Part shown: in pieces, positions 1-7,046 of the stretch | How positions within the stretch are numbered: position 1 is the stretch's first letter | How the letters are laid out: each line of letters starts with the position of its first letter | Source of the DNA: Proteobacteria bacterium UBA3588 | GTDB lineage: Bacteria > Pseudomonadota > Gammaproteobacteria > Thiohalomonadales > Thiohalomonadaceae | NCBI GenBank assembly: GCA_002376325.1 | Contig: DFMR01000170.1 | Coordinates: 1 to 12,962, forward strand | Length of the DNA: 12,962 nt | Direction of reading: 5' to 3' | Notes under the pieces: model-generated | Told to the model about the DNA's origin: nothing | The model's database searches: none | What the model saw: only the letters and a program-made list of their open reading frames with translations | Program-made: the position numbers and the translations under genes

Positions 1-123
1 GCGTCTTTGCGTCTTTGCAGAGAATGATTCTTTTGTCTTGAACAAAGATCGACTCGCCAAGACGCCAAGAACAACAAATCCCTTGGCGCAACGAATAGCC
101 TTAGCGCCACCGCCATCCACGAC
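1..123. repeat. Left-edge non-coding region built of short GCGTCTTT / CGCCAAGA units
   Basis: Seen directly: GCGTCTTT occurs twice in tandem (1-8, 9-16) and CGCCAAGA twice in tandem (55-62, 63-70). CGCCAAG at 63-69 can pair with CTTGGCG at 82-88 across a 12-base loop. A near-identical 15-mer, GACGCCAAGAACAAC (61-75), recurs as GACGCCAAGCACAAC at 10067-10081, so this is probably part of a dispersed intergenic repeat family. It lies directly downstream of nifS on the minus strand. The hairpin could help end that transcript, but there is no proper U-tract, so I do not call a terminator. No ORF is supported here. Confidence 0.55.
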
Positions 124-1341
124 TCAGGCGTATGTCGGCGCGAACGCCTTCTCCGGCTGCGCCACCGGCGCGCTGCTGCTCTCGTCCCAATAGGGCGAGA
201 GCTTGCGCAGCTGGGCGACGATGGGCGGCACTGCCGCCACTACGCGTTGCACTTCCTCCGCAGTGTTGTAGCGCGACAGGGAGAAGCGCACGGTGCCGTG
301 GGCGGCGGTGTAGGGAATGCCCATGGCACGCATTACGTGCGACGGCTCCAGCGAACCGGAGGTGCAGGCGGAACCGCTGGAGGCAGCGATGCCGGCCTTG
401 TTGAGCAGCAGCAGGATTCCCTCGCCCTCGATGTATTCGAAGGCGATGTTGCTGGTGTTGGGCAGGCGGTTATTGGGGTCGCCGGTGACGAAGCAGTTGG
501 GCACCGCGGCGACGATTCCCTGCTCCAGTTTGTCGCGCAGCTTCCGTACCTGGGTGTTTTCGTAATCGAGTTCGGCCAGTGCCATCTCGGCGGCCTTGCC
601 CAGGGCGACGATGCCGGCGCTGTTCTCGGTGCCGGCGCGGCGGCCGCGTTCCTGGTGGCCGCCGCGCAGCAGCGGACGGTAGCGCATGCCGCGCCGCAGG
701 TAGAGCACACCGGTGCCCTTGGGCGCGTGCAGCTTGTGACCCGACAGCGACAGCATGTCGATAGCGGTGGATTTGAGATCGATGGGGATCTTGCCCACCG
801 CCTGCACCGCGTCGGTGTGGAACAGCACGTCGGCGGCGTGGGCCAGCTCCGCCATTTCGCGCACCGGGAACTGGGTGCCGGTCTCGTTGTTGGCCCACAT
901 CACCGAGACCACCGCGACCTGGGGCGAGAGCACGGAGCGGTAGGCGTCGAGATCGAGCCGCCCCTGCCTGTCCACCGCCATATAGTGAACGGTGTAACCC
1001 TCGTTCTGCTCCAGGTACTGGCACAGTGTCAGCACCGCCGGATGTTCGACGGTGGTGGTGATGATCTCGCGCCGCTCGGGATAGGCCTTGAGGGCGGAGA
1101 GGATCGCGGTACTGTCCGACTCGGTGCCGCAGGAGGTGAAGACAATCTCCGAGTCATGGGCGGCGCCGAGCAGCGCCTGCACCTGGGCCCGCGCCTGCTT
1201 CAGCGCGCGTCCGACTTGGTCGCCGAAACTGTGCATGCTGGAAGGGTTGCCGTACTGCTCGGTGAAGAACGGCAGCATTGCCTCCACCACCGCCGGGTCG
1301 ACCCGGGTGGTGGCGTTGTTGTCGAGATAGATGTCGGCCAT
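124..1341 (-). CDS. nifS: Cysteine desulfurase NifS (nitrogenase type)
   Basis: This is a PLP-dependent cysteine desulfurase (class V aminotransferase fold, group I) of 405 residues. It removes sulfur from L-cysteine as an enzyme-bound persulfide and passes it to the NifU scaffold in the cytoplasm for nitrogenase Fe-S clusters. Visible motifs: N-terminal YLDNNATT, the EHPAVL histidine near residue 100, the PLP-binding lysine in SGHKLHAPKG (about K203), RGGHQERGRRAGTEN, and the catalytic cysteine in SSGSACTSGSLEPSH (about C326). The C-terminal extension ending in KAFAPTYA resembles NifS proper more than IscS. Start choice: a TTG at 1347 overlaps the nifU stop, but the ATG at 1341 gives the family-typical MADIYLDNN and stands 9 bases after a GGAGG; only 3 bases separate that GGAGG from the TTG. 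Only two bases lie between the nifU stop and this ATG, so the two genes are probably translationally coupled. It is the last visible gene of iscA-nifU-nifS. Confidence 0.95.
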   Translation of the reverse strand: MADIYLDNNATTRVDPAVVEAMLPFFTEQYGNPSSMHSFGDQVGRALKQARAQVQALLGAAHDSEIVFTSCGTESDSTAILSALKAYPERREIITTTVEHPAVLTLCQYLEQNEGYTVHYMAVDRQGRLDLDAYRSVLSPQVAVVSVMWANNETGTQFPVREMAELAHAADVLFHTDAVQAVGKIPIDLKSTAIDMLSLSGHKLHAPKGTGVLYLRRGMRYRPLLRGGHQERGRRAGTENSAGIVALGKAAEMALAELDYENTQVRKLRDKLEQGIVAAVPNCFVTGDPNNRLPNTSNIAFEYIEGEGILLLLNKAGIAASSGSACTSGSLEPSHVMRAMGIPYTAAHGTVRFSLSRYNTAEEVQRVVAAVPPIVAQLRKLSPYWDESSSAPVAQPEKAFAPTYA

Positions 1342-1343
1342 GA

Positions 1344-2219
1344 TCAACGCCCTCCCGCCGCGACGCGCGCCATCTCGCTCGCCGGCAGCACGCGCACGAA
1401 TTCACCCAGCGCCTCGGTCAGCTGCTGCTGGATGCCGCCCAGGGTGGCGCCGGCCATCATGCAGCCGGTGCAGGCGCCGACCAGATTGACGTAGATGATG
1501 TTGCCGTCCACTTCGACCAGCTCGACGTCGCCGTGGTCGCGTTGCAGCATCGGCCGCAACTGCTGCAACACCTCGTCGATGCGGCGGATGCGTTGCAGGT
1601 TGGTCATGCCGCCAGCCGCCGGCAGCGCCGCGACCGGCGGTGCGGGTGGCGCCTCGCCCCACACCTTGGCCAGGATATCTTCGATCCCTTCGTGGCAGGT
1701 GGCGCAACCGCCGCCGGCCTTGGTGTAGTTGGTGATCTCCTGCACCGTGCGCAGGTCGTTGGCACGCACCGTCTCCTCGATCATGGCGGCGTCGATGCCG
1801 AAACACTTGCAGATCAGCGCCCCCTCCTCATGGTCGTCGTGCCACTCCTCGCCGCGGTAGTTGGCTATCGCCGCGGCCAGCGCCTCACGCCCCATCACCG
1901 AGCAGTGCATCTTCTCCGCCGGCAGGCCGCCGAGATAGTCGGCGATCTGCTGGTTGGTGATCTTGAGCGCCGCGTCGACGCTCATCCCCTTCACCATTTC
2001 GGTGAGGGCCGACGACGAAGCGATGGCCGAGCCGCAACCGAAGGTCTGGAAGCCAGCTTCGAGGATCACGTCACTCGCCTCGTCCACCTTGATCGTCAGC
2101 CGCAACGCATCGCCGCAGGAGATCGAACCCACCTCGCCGACGGCGTTGGCATCGGCCACGGCGCCGGCATTGCGCGGATTGAAGAAGTGTTCTTTGACCT
2201 GTTCCGAGTATTCCCACAT
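1344..2219 (-). CDS. nifU: Fe-S cluster assembly scaffold NifU (full-length, three-domain)
   Basis: This is the scaffold on which transient Fe-S clusters are built with sulfur from NifS, for delivery to nitrogenase proteins in the cytoplasm. The 291-residue protein has the complete NifU layout. An IscU-like domain (about 1-125) carries C35 (ISCGD), C62 (FGCGS) and C106 (HCSVMG). A central BFD-like [2Fe-2S] domain carries C137-x-C139 and C172-x2-C175. An Ala/Pro linker (about 189-204) leads to a C-terminal Nfu domain with C250-x2-C253 (GACTGC). The first seven cysteines fall at the same numbers I remember for Azotobacter NifU, so function is assigned with high confidence. The ATG at 2219 follows AGGAG at a normal distance. 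The gene begins 12 bases after the iscA stop and ends 2 bases before the nifS ATG. General IscU proteins lack the second and third domains, which argues against a housekeeping role. Confidence 0.96.
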   Translation of the reverse strand: MWEYSEQVKEHFFNPRNAGAVADANAVGEVGSISCGDALRLTIKVDEASDVILEAGFQTFGCGSAIASSSALTEMVKGMSVDAALKITNQQIADYLGGLPAEKMHCSVMGREALAAAIANYRGEEWHDDHEEGALICKCFGIDAAMIEETVRANDLRTVQEITNYTKAGGGCATCHEGIEDILAKVWGEAPPAPPVAALPAAGGMTNLQRIRRIDEVLQQLRPMLQRDHGDVELVEVDGNIIYVNLVGACTGCMMAGATLGGIQQQLTEALGEFVRVLPASEMARVAAGGR

Positions 2220-2231
2220 GGCCGTTCTCCT

Positions 2232-2555
2232 CTATGCCGAAAACGACTTGCCGCAACCGCAGCTCGCCGTGGCGTTGGGGTTGTGGAAGGTGAAACCGCT
2301 CTCGGTCAAGGTGTCGACGAAATCGACGGTAACCCCGTGCAGCAGTTGGGCGCTGGCCGGGTCGAGCAGCACCTGCACGCCGTGGGCCTCGACCACTGTA
2401 TCGTCGGCGGCCGGCGCCGCGGCCAGGCTCATGTCGTACTGGAAACCGGAGCAGCCGCCGCCGCTGACGGCGAGACGGAGCGCCGTGGCGGGCGTGTCAC
2501 TGCCCCGGATGAAACGGCGTGCGGCCTTGGCGGCGCGTTCGGTGAGGGTAATCAT
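2232..2555 (-). CDS. A-type Fe-S carrier of the nif operon (IscA/HesB family)
   Basis: This 107-residue protein is of normal length for an A-type iron-sulfur carrier (IscA/ErpA/HesB family). Such proteins bind Fe or Fe-S clusters and pass them to target apoproteins in the cytoplasm. The three conserved cysteines are present: C35 in SGGGCSGFQY, and C99 and C101 in the terminal SCGCGKSF motif. The ATG at 2555 is preceded by AAGGAG at 8 bases. It is the first gene downstream of the sigma-54 promoter at 2604-2620, and nifU follows after 12 bases. In Azotobacter the same position is held by iscA-nif (orf6), so a nitrogenase-specific carrier is the best reading. Sequence alone cannot exclude that it also serves other Fe-S proteins. 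Confidence 0.92.
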   Translation of the reverse strand: MITLTERAAKAARRFIRGSDTPATALRLAVSGGGCSGFQYDMSLAAAPAADDTVVEAHGVQVLLDPASAQLLHGVTVDFVDTLTESGFTFHNPNATASCGCGKSFSA

Positions 2556-2603
2556 CGCGTGTGCTCCTTCCGGATCCGGGTGGAAAACCTGTGCCGTTTA
2601 CTC

Positions 2604-2620
2604 AGCAATGGCCGTGCCAG
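2604..2620 (-). promoter_or_regulatory. Sigma-54 (RpoN) -24/-12 promoter of iscA-nifU-nifS
   Basis: Read on the minus strand this is CTGGCACGGCCATTGCT, a full match to the sigma-54 consensus YTGGCACG-N4-TTGCW with GG-N10-GC spacing. Transcription should begin about 12 bases past the GC, near 2593, giving a leader of about 38 bases before the iscA ATG at 2555. Sigma-54 promoters need an enhancer-binding activator, and a NifA-type site lies upstream at 2715-2730. The match is seen directly; activity is inferred. Confidence 0.9.
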
Positions 2621-2714
2621 TGCCGGAGCGCGATGTTACCGACTGTTTTTACGGGAGATTTTTTCAGCGATGAAGCGCATACGCTGTACCGGACCCGACC
2701 ATTGCCCGATACTT

Positions 2715-2730
2715 TGTAGCAAACAGGACA
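2715..2730 (-). promoter_or_regulatory. NifA upstream activator sequence (TGT-N10-ACA)
   Basis: The plus strand reads TGT (2715-2717), ten bases, then ACA (2728-2730), which is the NifA binding consensus. It is about 95-110 bases upstream of the -24 element and about 130 from the predicted transcription start, within the usual range for NifA enhancers. It lies 26 bases beyond the stop codon of the GGDEF-EAL gene. The A/T-rich stretch around 2645-2663 between enhancer and promoter could bend or take IHF, but I see no good IHF consensus. Confidence 0.8.
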
Positions 2731-2755
2731 AGGACAAACGAGCGCGAAGGAATCG

Positions 2756-5700
2756 TCAGCCTGGACCCAGCTGCTCGGTCACCCACGCCGCAGGTACCGG
2801 CTTGCCGAACAGGTAACCCTGAGCGGTATCGCATCCTTCGTTCAACAGAAATGCCTGCTGCTCCGCGCTCTCCACCCCTTCCGCAATGACGTTCAACTGC
2901 AGACTGTGACCGAGGGCGATCACGGCACGGATAATCGCCGCATCGTTGGCGTCGTCGGGAATGTCGCGCACGAAGCTCTGGTCGATCTTCAGGGCGTCGA
3001 GAGGGAATCGTTTCAGATAGCTGAGCGAGGAATAACCGGTGCCGAAATCGTCGACTGCGATGCTCACCCCGAGCGCGCGCAACAGCTCCAGCACCTGAAT
3101 GGTCTCCTCGGCGTGCTCCATCAGCACGCTTTCGGTGATTTCCAGCTCCAGGTGTTGTGCCGACAGGCCGGAATCGCGCAGCGCGCGCTGCACGGCACCG
3201 ACCACGTCGCTGCGCAGGATCTGCACAGCGGACAGATTCACCGCCACCTGTTGCAGCGGCAACCCTTGCGTCAGCCACGTCTGCATCTGAGTGCAGGCAC
3301 TGCGCAGCACCCACTCGCCAATGGTCAGGATGAGGCCGCTGTCCTCGGCCAACGGAATGAAGCGTTCCGGCCCCACCAACCCTTCTTCCGGATGGCGCCA
3401 GCGTAGCAGCGCCTCCACACCGACGGTACGACCGCCGTCCAGCTCCACCTTCGGCTGGTAGTAGAGCACCATCTCGTCGCGCTCCAGGGCTTGGCGCAGC
3501 GCCGTCTCCAGGCGGAAGCGATCCAACGCGTTGACCGTCAGTTCGGCGGTGTAGAACTGATAATTGTTGCGGCCGCGCTCCTTGGCGCGGTACATGGCGA
3601 TGTCGGCGTTCTTGACCAGCGTCTCCGCCTCGGTGCCGTCCTCCGGAAACAGGCTGATGCCGATGCTGGCGCCGAGATGAATATCGGAGGTACCGACGCG
3701 GAATACCTGCTCGAACACCGCCAACAGCTTCTGCGCGATCTGCGCCACATCGGCAGGGGAAACGATCTCCTCGGCGATTACCACGAATTCGTCGCCGCCG
3801 GTACGGGCGATGGTATCCACTTCGCGCATCCGTTCCTTGAAGCGGTGCGCCACCTGCTGCAGCAACAGGTCGCCGACCGGATGGCCCAGAGTATCGTTGA
3901 CGTTCTTGAACCGGTCGAGATCGAGGAACAGCACCCCGACGCGCCGGTCGGCGCGGCGCGCCGCCGAGATGGCGTGGTTCAACCGCATGTTGAACAGCAC
4001 GCGGTTGGGCAGGTCGGTCAGCGGATCATGGTGAGCCAGATGGTCGAGCTGCATCTGCGAGCGCTTCAACACGGTGATGTCGGTGAACACCGCGACATAG
4101 TGGGTGAGCGCTCCGCGTTCGTCGCGTACCGCACTGACCGTCAACCACTGCGGGAACAGCTCGCCGTCCTTGCGCCGCGCCGTCAGTTCGCCCTGCCACT
4201 GGCCGCGCTCCATCACTTGCGGCCACACCGAATGAAACAGCTCATCGTCCTCCGGTCCGGCATAGAGAAAACGCGGGGTGCGCCCCAACACCTCCTCCTG
4301 CGCATAACCGGTAATCGAACTGAACGCCTTGTTGGCCGACACCAAATGGCCCTCGGCATCGACGATCATCATCCCTTCGGCGGTACTCTCGAACACCGCG
4401 GCCGCCTGGCGCTGCTTTTCATCGGCGTTGCGCTGTTCCGTCACGTCCCAGAAGATGCCGAGTATGCCCACAATCCCGCCCCGCTCGTCATGCAGCGGGG
4501 TCGTCACCGTATGGATGTGGCGGGTATCGCCGTCCTTGACGGACAGCTCCTCGCGCTCGAGCGCCTTGCCGCTGCTCATCACCTCGTGGTCGATGGCGCG
4601 ATACCGTTCGGCCAGTTCGCGCGGAAAGAAATCGAAATCGGTCTTGCCCGCGATCTGCTCGGGCGCTATGCCCAACTCGTTGGCGTAGCGTAAGTTGCAC
4701 GACACATAATCCAACGCGGCGTTTTTATAGAAGATACTCTGCGGCAGGTTGTCCACCAACAGGCGGTATTTTTTCTCGTTGTCGCGCAGCTCCCGGTCAC
4801 GGCTGCCGATGGCATCGGCCATGCGGTTGAAGGCCGCCGCCAGGCGCCCGATTTCGTCCTTGCCCGCTATCTCGACCCGAGTCCCGTAATCGCCGTGTGC
4901 GATCGCCTCCGCCACCCCCACCAAATGACCGACCGGCCCGGCAATGATGCGATTGGCGACCCAGGCGCCCGCCGGCACGATCAGCAGCGCCGACAACACC
5001 AACACCAGCAACAACGCATCGCGGGTGCGGTTGATTTCATGCCGGACGATCTCCTTCTTGATGGCGGCGATAAAGTAAGCCCTGGCACCCGCGGCCAGTT
5101 GCAGGGTTTCGGCGGTCAGAAAATAATCGCCGTTCTGCAACAGCGCCGGAGCGGAACCGTTCGCATGCAGCTCTCGGGTGACCCCCACCAGCTGCCCGAC
5201 CACCACATTGTTCAAGCCGCCGATACGCGCGCCGTCGTCGAACAAAATGGCGAACTCGACGCCGGCCTTGCGCTCAATCGCGTCGACGAACGAAGGTCCG
5301 AGAGAATTGCTGGCGACGATCTGCCCGACATAGATCGCACTTTTATCGGAAAAGGTGCGCATCACCGCTGCCGTGGTTTCGATGGTCATGCCGGCGCCGC
5401 GATGACGGTAGCGAGTGGTTACGGCCTGCGCGACCTGATCGCGTTGCAGCGCCAGCGTCGCCGGCAACCGGCCTTGCTGCCATTTGGCCGAACCGTCTGC
5501 GCTGCGCACGGTTACGACGGGGCGGCCTCTCCGATAGGAGACATAACCGCTCTCCTCGCCGTCCGCCGCCGTATAGAACGCCAACAGGCGCCCGTTGCCA
5601 TCGTAGGCGGCGAACTGCCCGATACCGCTGGCGCGGGACTGGTTACGCAGCATCGTCGCCAGAAGACGCTTCTCCGGATCGTAGATCAGCGGCTGGTAAG

Positions 5701-5974
5701 CCTCGGGCGAGGCATACGCGTAAACCATGTTGACGATCGAAACCAGATCGCTGCGGCCGGCCAGCGCCGCTGCGACGTTGCGTTGCCGCACTGTCTGCCA
5801 CGCCAACTCGTCGGACGCTGCCGAAAACGCGTTGCTGAACTGGTGCTGCGAATTGTGCAGGTGATATTGGCCGATGACATAGGAGAGAATCAGTCCGACC
5901 AGCAGCAGCGCCAAGGTGATGGACGAGAGCAACAGCAGCTGCAATTTGATTTTTATGCCGGAGGCCGCGCGCAT
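2756..5974 (-). CDS. Membrane-bound sensor with HAMP, two PAS, GGDEF and EAL domains
   Basis: This is a predicted c-di-GMP turnover enzyme of 1072 residues in the inner membrane. Layout: TM1 about 11-37; a periplasmic region about 38-318, probably Cache-like (VGQIVASNS, EFAILFDDGAR); TM2 about 319-341; HAMP about 342-395; PAS about 402-512 and PAS about 524-637; GGDEF about 640-808; EAL about 820-1070. The cyclase site GGDEF (726-730) is intact, with an inhibitory RxxD (R717-x-x-D720) five residues before it. The phosphodiesterase motifs are also intact: EALLRWRHP (E854), N913, LEITES (E945, E948), DDFGTG (D975, D976), K996, AEGVES (E1032) and the terminal GYLFGKP. Both activities are therefore possible, and which one dominates cannot be read from sequence. 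It starts 8 bases after the stop of the binding-protein gene with only a weak Shine-Dalgarno, suggesting co-translation. I infer that the periplasmic domain senses the neighbouring binding protein or a small ligand. Confidence 0.93.
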   Translation of the reverse strand: MRAASGIKIKLQLLLLSSITLALLLVGLILSYVIGQYHLHNSQHQFSNAFSAASDELAWQTVRQRNVAAALAGRSDLVSIVNMVYAYASPEAYQPLIYDPEKRLLATMLRNQSRASGIGQFAAYDGNGRLLAFYTAADGEESGYVSYRRGRPVVTVRSADGSAKWQQGRLPATLALQRDQVAQAVTTRYRHRGAGMTIETTAAVMRTFSDKSAIYVGQIVASNSLGPSFVDAIERKAGVEFAILFDDGARIGGLNNVVVGQLVGVTRELHANGSAPALLQNGDYFLTAETLQLAAGARAYFIAAIKKEIVRHEINRTRDALLLVLVLSALLIVPAGAWVANRIIAGPVGHLVGVAEAIAHGDYGTRVEIAGKDEIGRLAAAFNRMADAIGSRDRELRDNEKKYRLLVDNLPQSIFYKNAALDYVSCNLRYANELGIAPEQIAGKTDFDFFPRELAERYRAIDHEVMSSGKALEREELSVKDGDTRHIHTVTTPLHDERGGIVGILGIFWDVTEQRNADEKQRQAAAVFESTAEGMMIVDAEGHLVSANKAFSSITGYAQEEVLGRTPRFLYAGPEDDELFHSVWPQVMERGQWQGELTARRKDGELFPQWLTVSAVRDERGALTHYVAVFTDITVLKRSQMQLDHLAHHDPLTDLPNRVLFNMRLNHAISAARRADRRVGVLFLDLDRFKNVNDTLGHPVGDLLLQQVAHRFKERMREVDTIARTGGDEFVVIAEEIVSPADVAQIAQKLLAVFEQVFRVGTSDIHLGASIGISLFPEDGTEAETLVKNADIAMYRAKERGRNNYQFYTAELTVNALDRFRLETALRQALERDEMVLYYQPKVELDGGRTVGVEALLRWRHPEEGLVGPERFIPLAEDSGLILTIGEWVLRSACTQMQTWLTQGLPLQQVAVNLSAVQILRSDVVGAVQRALRDSGLSAQHLELEITESVLMEHAEETIQVLELLRALGVSIAVDDFGTGYSSLSYLKRFPLDALKIDQSFVRDIPDDANDAAIIRAVIALGHSLQLNVIAEGVESAEQQAFLLNEGCDTAQGYLFGKPVPAAWVTEQLGPG

Positions 5975-5982
5975 GAGGGTGC

Positions 5983-6918
5983 CTAAAAGATCGGTTTGAT
6001 CCGCCGGGCGTTCTCCCGCGTCACCAGAATGGACTCCACCAGCACCCGCTTGGGTACACGCTTGCCGTGCGCGATCGCCATCGTCACCCGAGCAGCCGTC
6101 GTGGCGCAGGTCGGATAGGTGAAGCTTGCGCTCTGTTCACCGTCGAGTATGGCGCTGCGCGCCTCTTGAATATAGTCGATGCCGACGATCAGGGTCGCGT
6201 GCGGATCGCGTCCCGCCTTGCGCAGCGCAATGCGCGCACCGGCGGCCATGCTGTCGCTCTGCGCGAAAATGGCGTCAAACGGCAGATGCTGCCGCAACAG
6301 TTCTTCGGTGGCGCGAATGGCGTCGCCGCGCAGATAGTTGCCGACACGGGTGGCGGTGATGCGGATACCCCGATAATGGCCGATCTCCTCGGCAAAGGCC
6401 TGGGTACGCAGCTGGGTGGTGGCGGCGGCGGGCAAGCCCTGCAACACCACGATATTGCCGCGGTCGTGCATTTGCCGCGCCATATAGCGGGCCGCGCGCC
6501 GGGCAATGGCTGCGTCGTCCGGGCCGATCAGTGTGGTGTAATCCGCGGTCGCCGCCCTGCGCGTGAGCAAGACCACCGGGATACCGCTGCGATAGACGCG
6601 GCTGATCACCGGCGCCATCGCCAGCGCATCGCGCGGGCTGACCAGCAGCACGTCGACGTGCCGGTGGGCAAGGTCTTCGATGTCGCATATCTGGCGTGCC
6701 GTATCGCCCCGACCGTCGGTGGCGACAAAACGCACGTTGGGATAACGGGCGAACGCCCGCTTCAAGGCATCGACCTGAGCGACGCGCCAATCGTTGGCCA
6801 GCGTATCCTGCGAAAAGCCGATCAACAGCGGCCGCCCCGCCTGCGCCGCCACGGCGGGGGGCGCAACCGTCGCAGCCAGCCAGAGAAGCGTGAGACCCAG
6901 CAGCGATTTCTCTATCAA
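5983..6918 (-). CDS. Periplasmic sugar-type substrate-binding protein (Peripla_BP_4 / RbsB-like)
   Basis: This is a 311-residue predicted secreted binding protein of the ribose/LacI-type fold. A signal peptide is clear: K4, hydrophobic 6-20, and likely cleavage after A25 or A27 (PPAVAAQA). Fold motifs follow: GFSQ (34-37) on the first strand, DVLLVSPRD (89-97), GPDD (132-135), R171 in the second-lobe helix, QSDSMAAGA (220-228) and GIDY (246-249). Start choice: an upstream in-frame ATG (7065) would put a non-signal stretch first. The TTG at 6918 directly begins the signal peptide and follows a strong GGAGGGAGG, so I choose TTG. No permease or ATPase gene accompanies it. Instead it is followed after 8 bases by a membrane GGDEF-EAL sensor, so a ligand-presenting sensory role is inferred. 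The ligand is unknown; a sugar or related polar compound is only the family default. Confidence 0.88.
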   Translation of the reverse strand: MIEKSLLGLTLLWLAATVAPPAVAAQAGRPLLIGFSQDTLANDWRVAQVDALKRAFARYPNVRFVATDGRGDTARQICDIEDLAHRHVDVLLVSPRDALAMAPVISRVYRSGIPVVLLTRRAATADYTTLIGPDDAAIARRAARYMARQMHDRGNIVVLQGLPAAATTQLRTQAFAEEIGHYRGIRITATRVGNYLRGDAIRATEELLRQHLPFDAIFAQSDSMAAGARIALRKAGRDPHATLIVGIDYIQEARSAILDGEQSASFTYPTCATTAARVTMAIAHGKRVPKRVLVESILVTRENARRIKPIF

Positions 6919-6956
6919 TGCGCCCTCCCTCCGCCTGATGCTACGCGGCGGTAACC

Positions 6957-6986
6957 ATATAACCGATGACAGTAAGAATAAGTCAC
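6957..6986 (-). promoter_or_regulatory. Possible sigma-70-like promoter for the binding-protein/GGDEF-EAL unit
   Basis: On the minus strand GTGACT (6986-6981) and TTATAT (6962-6957) are separated by 18 bases. They lie 39-68 bases upstream of the TTG start. The -35 agrees with TTGACA at four of six positions and the -10 poorly, so this is only a weak candidate. Confidence 0.22.
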
Positions 6987-6987
6987 T

Positions 6988-7006
6988 TTTGCCGGCCTGC
7001 GGCAAA
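6988..7006. repeat. Inverted repeat TTTGCCG-N5-CGGCAAA in the divergent intergenic region
   Basis: A perfect 7-base dyad with a 5-base spacer lies between the divergent binding-protein and AddB-like genes. A second, wider pair surrounds it: GGTAACC (6950-6956) and GGTTACC (7008-7014) are inverted copies of each other. Either could be an operator or a leader hairpin. There is no U-tract, so it is not a terminator. The 128-base region 6919-7046 holds no other recognisable feature apart from the weak promoter candidate and an 11-codon leader reading frame. Confidence 0.4.
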
Positions 7007-7046
7007 CGGTTACCATGAGCCACTCCCGTCAACCCATAGCCGCCGC

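Noticed and set aside
55..90. Possible CRISPR-like or terminator structure at the left edge
   Set aside because: The units are only 8 bases with no spacers of regular length, and the hairpin has no U-tract. A short dispersed repeat explains it better.
2699..2714. Second NifA-like site (TGT then ACC, at about 2685-2700) near the true one
   Set aside because: The right half reads ACC rather than ACA, so it does not meet the TGT-N10-ACA consensus.
247..2816. Long plus-strand reading frames (247-1494 and 1533-2816) opposite nifS, nifU and iscA
   Set aside because: They are antisense to genes with complete family motifs, lack any recognisable domain, and arise from the high GC content.
3491..5986. 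Plus-strand reading frames of 400 and 363 codons (3491-4693, 4895-5986) opposite the GGDEF-EAL gene
   Set aside because: Rich in His, Arg and Gln with no domain, fully antisense to a gene whose catalytic motifs are all intact.
6966..7046. Longer AddB-like protein starting at ATG 6966
   Set aside because: It adds 27 residues unlike the family, has no Shine-Dalgarno, and runs through the inverted repeats of the intergenic region.
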